Below, one piece after another: positions 61,776 through 64,000 of a stretch of 64,000 bases of DNA (position 1 is the stretch's first letter; each line of letters begins with the position of its first letter). The notes under the pieces were generated by a model, which was not told where the DNA came from, ran no database searches, and worked only from the letters and a program-made list of their open reading frames with translations. Made by a program: the position numbers and the translations under genes. The DNA is from Anaerolineales bacterium UBA6055 (GTDB lineage: Bacteria; Chloroflexota; Anaerolineae; Aggregatilineales; Phototrophicaceae). The DNA lies in assembly GCA_002428985.1 (NCBI GenBank), contig DIYL01000002.1, positions 558,001 to 622,000 on the forward strand. The letters run 5' to 3'.

Positions 61776-62957
61776 ATGATGCACCATCCACAACCACTGT
61801 CATGGAAAATCCGATTAGCAATCTTTGTCCCGCTGATTATTATAGGATCTTTACCATTATTCATCTATTTTCAATTTGAACACGAATCGATATTGTTGTT
61901 GATGTGGTTGACGCTGATTGTCGTGCAGTTTGTATTGAGTATCCGTACAGCCCGATTAGCTATCGGGATGATGGCAGGCGTTCGTAAGCGTGATGGCAAG
62001 CGATGTCACCTAGATATGACTCCTGATGAGGCCAAACACTATCCACGTAAGGTGTTGATAGACGTTTTTCGTGCGACATGGGTTGATCATGTCATGCTAG
62101 TTTTACCGAGGTTAGGTGTTGCGTTAGGATTTACACAGAATTTTTTCTGTGGTTGTAACTTAACTGGATGTAAAAATCCTGTATTTATTATACCAAAACG
62201 ATACTTTAGTTATTCTAGTACAAATGGAAATTTCTATTCGTCAGTTCCTTTTCCATATCCAGAACTTCAACAAGCTTTTATCTTATTGTGTGTATTGATT
62301 GTATTAGCTATATTGATAAATCTTTTTACAATCGCTCTAGGAGTATTTTGTGGTGTTAGATTCTCCTATCATAATTCATCTTTTACTTTATTGACCGCTT
62401 GGCTGTCTCCAATTATTTTTGCAATATTTTGCCTCGGACTACTAGCAGTTACATTGTACACAATTGAACCAGAAGCAAGACATAGACATATATCAGTTGC
62501 AATACGCCAAGGAATTATCGCCTGTAACGCACTGAGCAAATCAGTTAGTGAAGATGAAATAGGATCAGCGAAGCAACGAATATTACAAAATCTTCAATCA
62601 AGCGGGCGCGTTCTGCGTGAGTCAGGCGAATGTGAAACATATCAAGCAAGGTTATTTTTTTTAAGATCTATTGCAGGCGTGGAATTTACAATGCTCACAC
62701 TAATTGATAATGGTGTATTTTTAGGATCTAACATTCTTCGACCAGTAGTAGATGAAAGTCGCCATCATGAGTTCGGAGGGCATCCATATTTCGGTTATTA
62801 TCGGGATGAAAATTGGGAGTGGCAATCATCATATATACCATTTGTCTTCCGCAACATCCTAAGTGCTTTTCTAGTATTTGGTGTATACGGAGTGATGATA
62901 ATGATCATGCTACGGATTGCAAGTCAGCGACTAGTCCGAAATCAAGTCAGACTGTAA
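61776..62957 (+). CDS. Uncharacterised multi-pass membrane protein
   Basis: 393 aa with about five hydrophobic segments (near residues 12-32, 38-58, 167-195, 205-230 and 365-385). A polar domain of about 130 residues lies between the fourth and fifth, containing EFTMLTLIDNGVF and HHEFGGHPYFGYYRDE. I do not recognise it. AGGAG is five bases before the ATG at 61776. From about 62110 on, the coding DNA becomes noticeably more AT-rich than the first 330 bases. The last 27 bases overlap the convergent gene. Confidence 0.7.
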   Translation: MMHHPQPLSWKIRLAIFVPLIIIGSLPLFIYFQFEHESILLLMWLTLIVVQFVLSIRTARLAIGMMAGVRKRDGKRCHLDMTPDEAKHYPRKVLIDVFRATWVDHVMLVLPRLGVALGFTQNFFCGCNLTGCKNPVFIIPKRYFSYSSTNGNFYSSVPFPYPELQQAFILLCVLIVLAILINLFTIALGVFCGVRFSYHNSSFTLLTAWLSPIIFAIFCLGLLAVTLYTIEPEARHRHISVAIRQGIIACNALSKSVSEDEIGSAKQRILQNLQSSGRVLRESGECETYQARLFFLRSIAGVEFTMLTLIDNGVFLGSNILRPVVDESRHHEFGGHPYFGYYRDENWEWQSSYIPFVFRNILSAFLVFGVYGVMIMIMLRIASQRLVRNQVRL

Positions 62958-64000
62958 AAATAAACTAGATGAAGTTGGAGACAAGCACTGGGCAATATAG
63001 ATCATTGCTAGAGGCGTAATTTGTAGAATGAGACGAAAATAACTCTGTATGATATGCTCAAGTAGGCTGGTTTCACGTACACTGAACATATACGATGCGG
63101 AAATTGCCAGCAAATACAATAAAGCAGGCATCCATAAGAGTGGTGTTCGCCAATAACCCATCAATAAACAGACAAAAAAGATAACCCATAATCCGGCGGT
63201 TTGAATGGGGTTAAATAATATTGGTAAAATTAGCTCAAGTACTTGTGGAATTTTCTCGGCTTGAAAACCGCTTAAGCCAAAATCGCTAGCTACAGCAATA
63301 TCAGCCTGTGGAACAATCATGACATACCAACTAATGAAACTGAGTGCAGAAACCACGATAATTGCACTTAACAAACGCAGTAATTGTTGGCGTTGGCTTG
63401 ATTGAATAATAAACGTAGCAATGACACCACAAACGATACTACCAACTATCAAAAAGCCCTCATTTTTTGTGAGGACAAGTAGCGCGCATACACTTGCAAT
63501 CATCCACTTAGAGACAGCGTTACTGTCCAGATAATTGAGAATCCATGAGATTACAACGACTAGCATGATGCTGATAGGGATGTCCACTGTCGCCAGCGGA
63601 ATAACAAACCAATAGGCGGGATACCCTGCTAATAAGATTCCCCAACGTACCGGATATTTTGTATAACGTTTAAAGAGTGCAATCGCGGATAAGATAAGCA
63701 CAACGTACCATACCCATGTGGAGAGTTTTAAGCTTATCCAATCATCTGCCCAGACCAACTGCCACTGATATTGATGTGATATGACCATTGGATAATCGGG
63801 ATGGCGTATATCCTTCAAGTGTTCCATCAAGTGAATATAATCAGGTAGCTGATTGAGCATATCGCCCTTTGCCAACCACATACGAGTCGTATCAGCATAA
63901 AATCCACTCATCAAGATACTGATTGTCATCATTAGTATAATAACAATAAGAATGCTCGTTGATAATCTTGCTGAACGGAAAACATCCCACCCGCTCACTA
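62931..64000 (-). CDS. Multi-pass membrane protein, GT-C-like, 5' end beyond window
   Basis: At least 355 aa with about nine hydrophobic segments. After the first helix comes an outer loop with acidic and aromatic residues (MWLAKGDMLNQLPDYIHLM), and later TVDIPISIMLVV and VLTKNEGFLIV. This resembles GT-C membrane glycosyltransferases but no diagnostic motif is certain. The frame is open to the right edge; a GTG at 63998 is the only start inside the window, so the true start probably lies outside. Confidence 0.65.
   Translation of the reverse strand, partial: VSGWDVFRSARLSTSILIVIILMMTISILMSGFYADTTRMWLAKGDMLNQLPDYIHLMEHLKDIRHPDYPMVISHQYQWQLVWADDWISLKLSTWVWYVVLILSAIALFKRYTKYPVRWGILLAGYPAYWFVIPLATVDIPISIMLVVVISWILNYLDSNAVSKWMIASVCALLVLTKNEGFLIVGSIVCGVIATFIIQSSQRQQLLRLLSAIIVVSALSFISWYVMIVPQADIAVASDFGLSGFQAEKIPQVLELILPILFNPIQTAGLWVIFFVCLLMGYWRTPLLWMPALLYLLAISASYMFSVRETSLLEHIIQSYFRLILQITPLAMIYIAQCLSPTSSSLFLQSDLISD

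Noticed and set aside
1..64000. tRNA, rRNA, CRISPR array, insertion sequence or prophage
   Set aside because: I looked for TTCGA-type T-arms, rRNA stretches, spaced direct repeats, transposase motifs and phage structural genes and found none that hold up. A covariance-model search would be the decisive test for small RNAs.

Overview
The window looks like ordinary chromosome from a free-living bacterium with moderately low GC (low to mid 40s per cent by eye). The gene set is a single-chain pyruvate:ferredoxin oxidoreductase, an F420-type LLM oxidoreductase, stand-alone FHA proteins, a Ser/Thr kinase fused to an ATPase and TPRs, a pseudokinase, BLUF photoreceptors, a ScyD/ScyE-like propeller and many secreted proteins with cleavable signals. 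This best fits Chloroflexota, perhaps an Anaerolineae relative. That placement is inference from gene content; no rRNA or marker-gene comparison was possible. I see no rRNA, tRNA, CRISPR array, prophage or transposase.

Layout. 1-10.6 kb: a lipoprotein cut by the left edge, a nitrilase-family hydrolase behind a perfect 18-bp palindrome, an uncharacterised overlapping gene pair, the nifJ/DHOD-like pair, an M20 amidase and a cytosolic molybdopterin oxidoreductase. 10.7-19.7 kb: a flavin-dependent halogenase with a HAD phosphatase, a CDP-alcohol phosphotransferase, a metallophosphoesterase, a cytochrome c fused to a PHM-like copper domain, a divergent GyrI-like/WYL regulator pair around an inverted repeat, and a secreted duplicated-domain protein. 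19.8-26 kb: a GH65 enzyme, a YceI protein with two operator-like dyads, GGCT, an LLM oxidoreductase and a K+ channel. 26.1-28.6 kb: three BLUF proteins in tandem, then a degenerate MglA-like GTPase. 28.7-38.5 kb: a dipeptidase, GT-C glycosyltransferase plus sulfotransferase, rluD plus a methyltransferase, DUF1028, a decayed nucleotidyltransferase and a VOC protein. 38.4-41.9 kb: two FHA proteins opposite a pseudokinase, then the propeller. 42-47.9 kb: a sugar-phosphate isomerase, a pentapeptide-repeat membrane protein, an SDR, and an operon of three SRPBCC paralogues with a MerR/GyrI regulator behind a textbook MerR-type promoter. 47.9-64 kb: a thrombospondin-3 secreted protein, a PbpC-like PBP, a toxin-antitoxin operon with a third gene, the kinase-ATPase-TPR regulator opposite a VIT/vWA protein, an HNH pair, a Gfo/Idh oxidoreductase, an ABC-2 permease and two membrane proteins.

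How it fits together. The region mixes central metabolism (PFOR), redox enzymes, envelope building (PBP, GT-C, sulfotransferase, CDP-alcohol enzyme) and much signalling by light, phosphorylation and small-molecule-sensing regulators. The regulatory DNA is unusually legible: four short operons or divergons carry clear dyads beside a plausible cognate regulator or promoter. Many genes end in GC-rich hairpins with a purine-rich 5' arm and no U-tract, and two copies of a 28-bp palindromic repeat are present. The strongest candidates for something new are the MerR-SRPBCC operon, the FHA/pseudokinase cluster and the BLUF/degenerate GTPase cluster. Many starts given here were set by Shine-Dalgarno position and lie inside longer frames that open with TTG or GTG.
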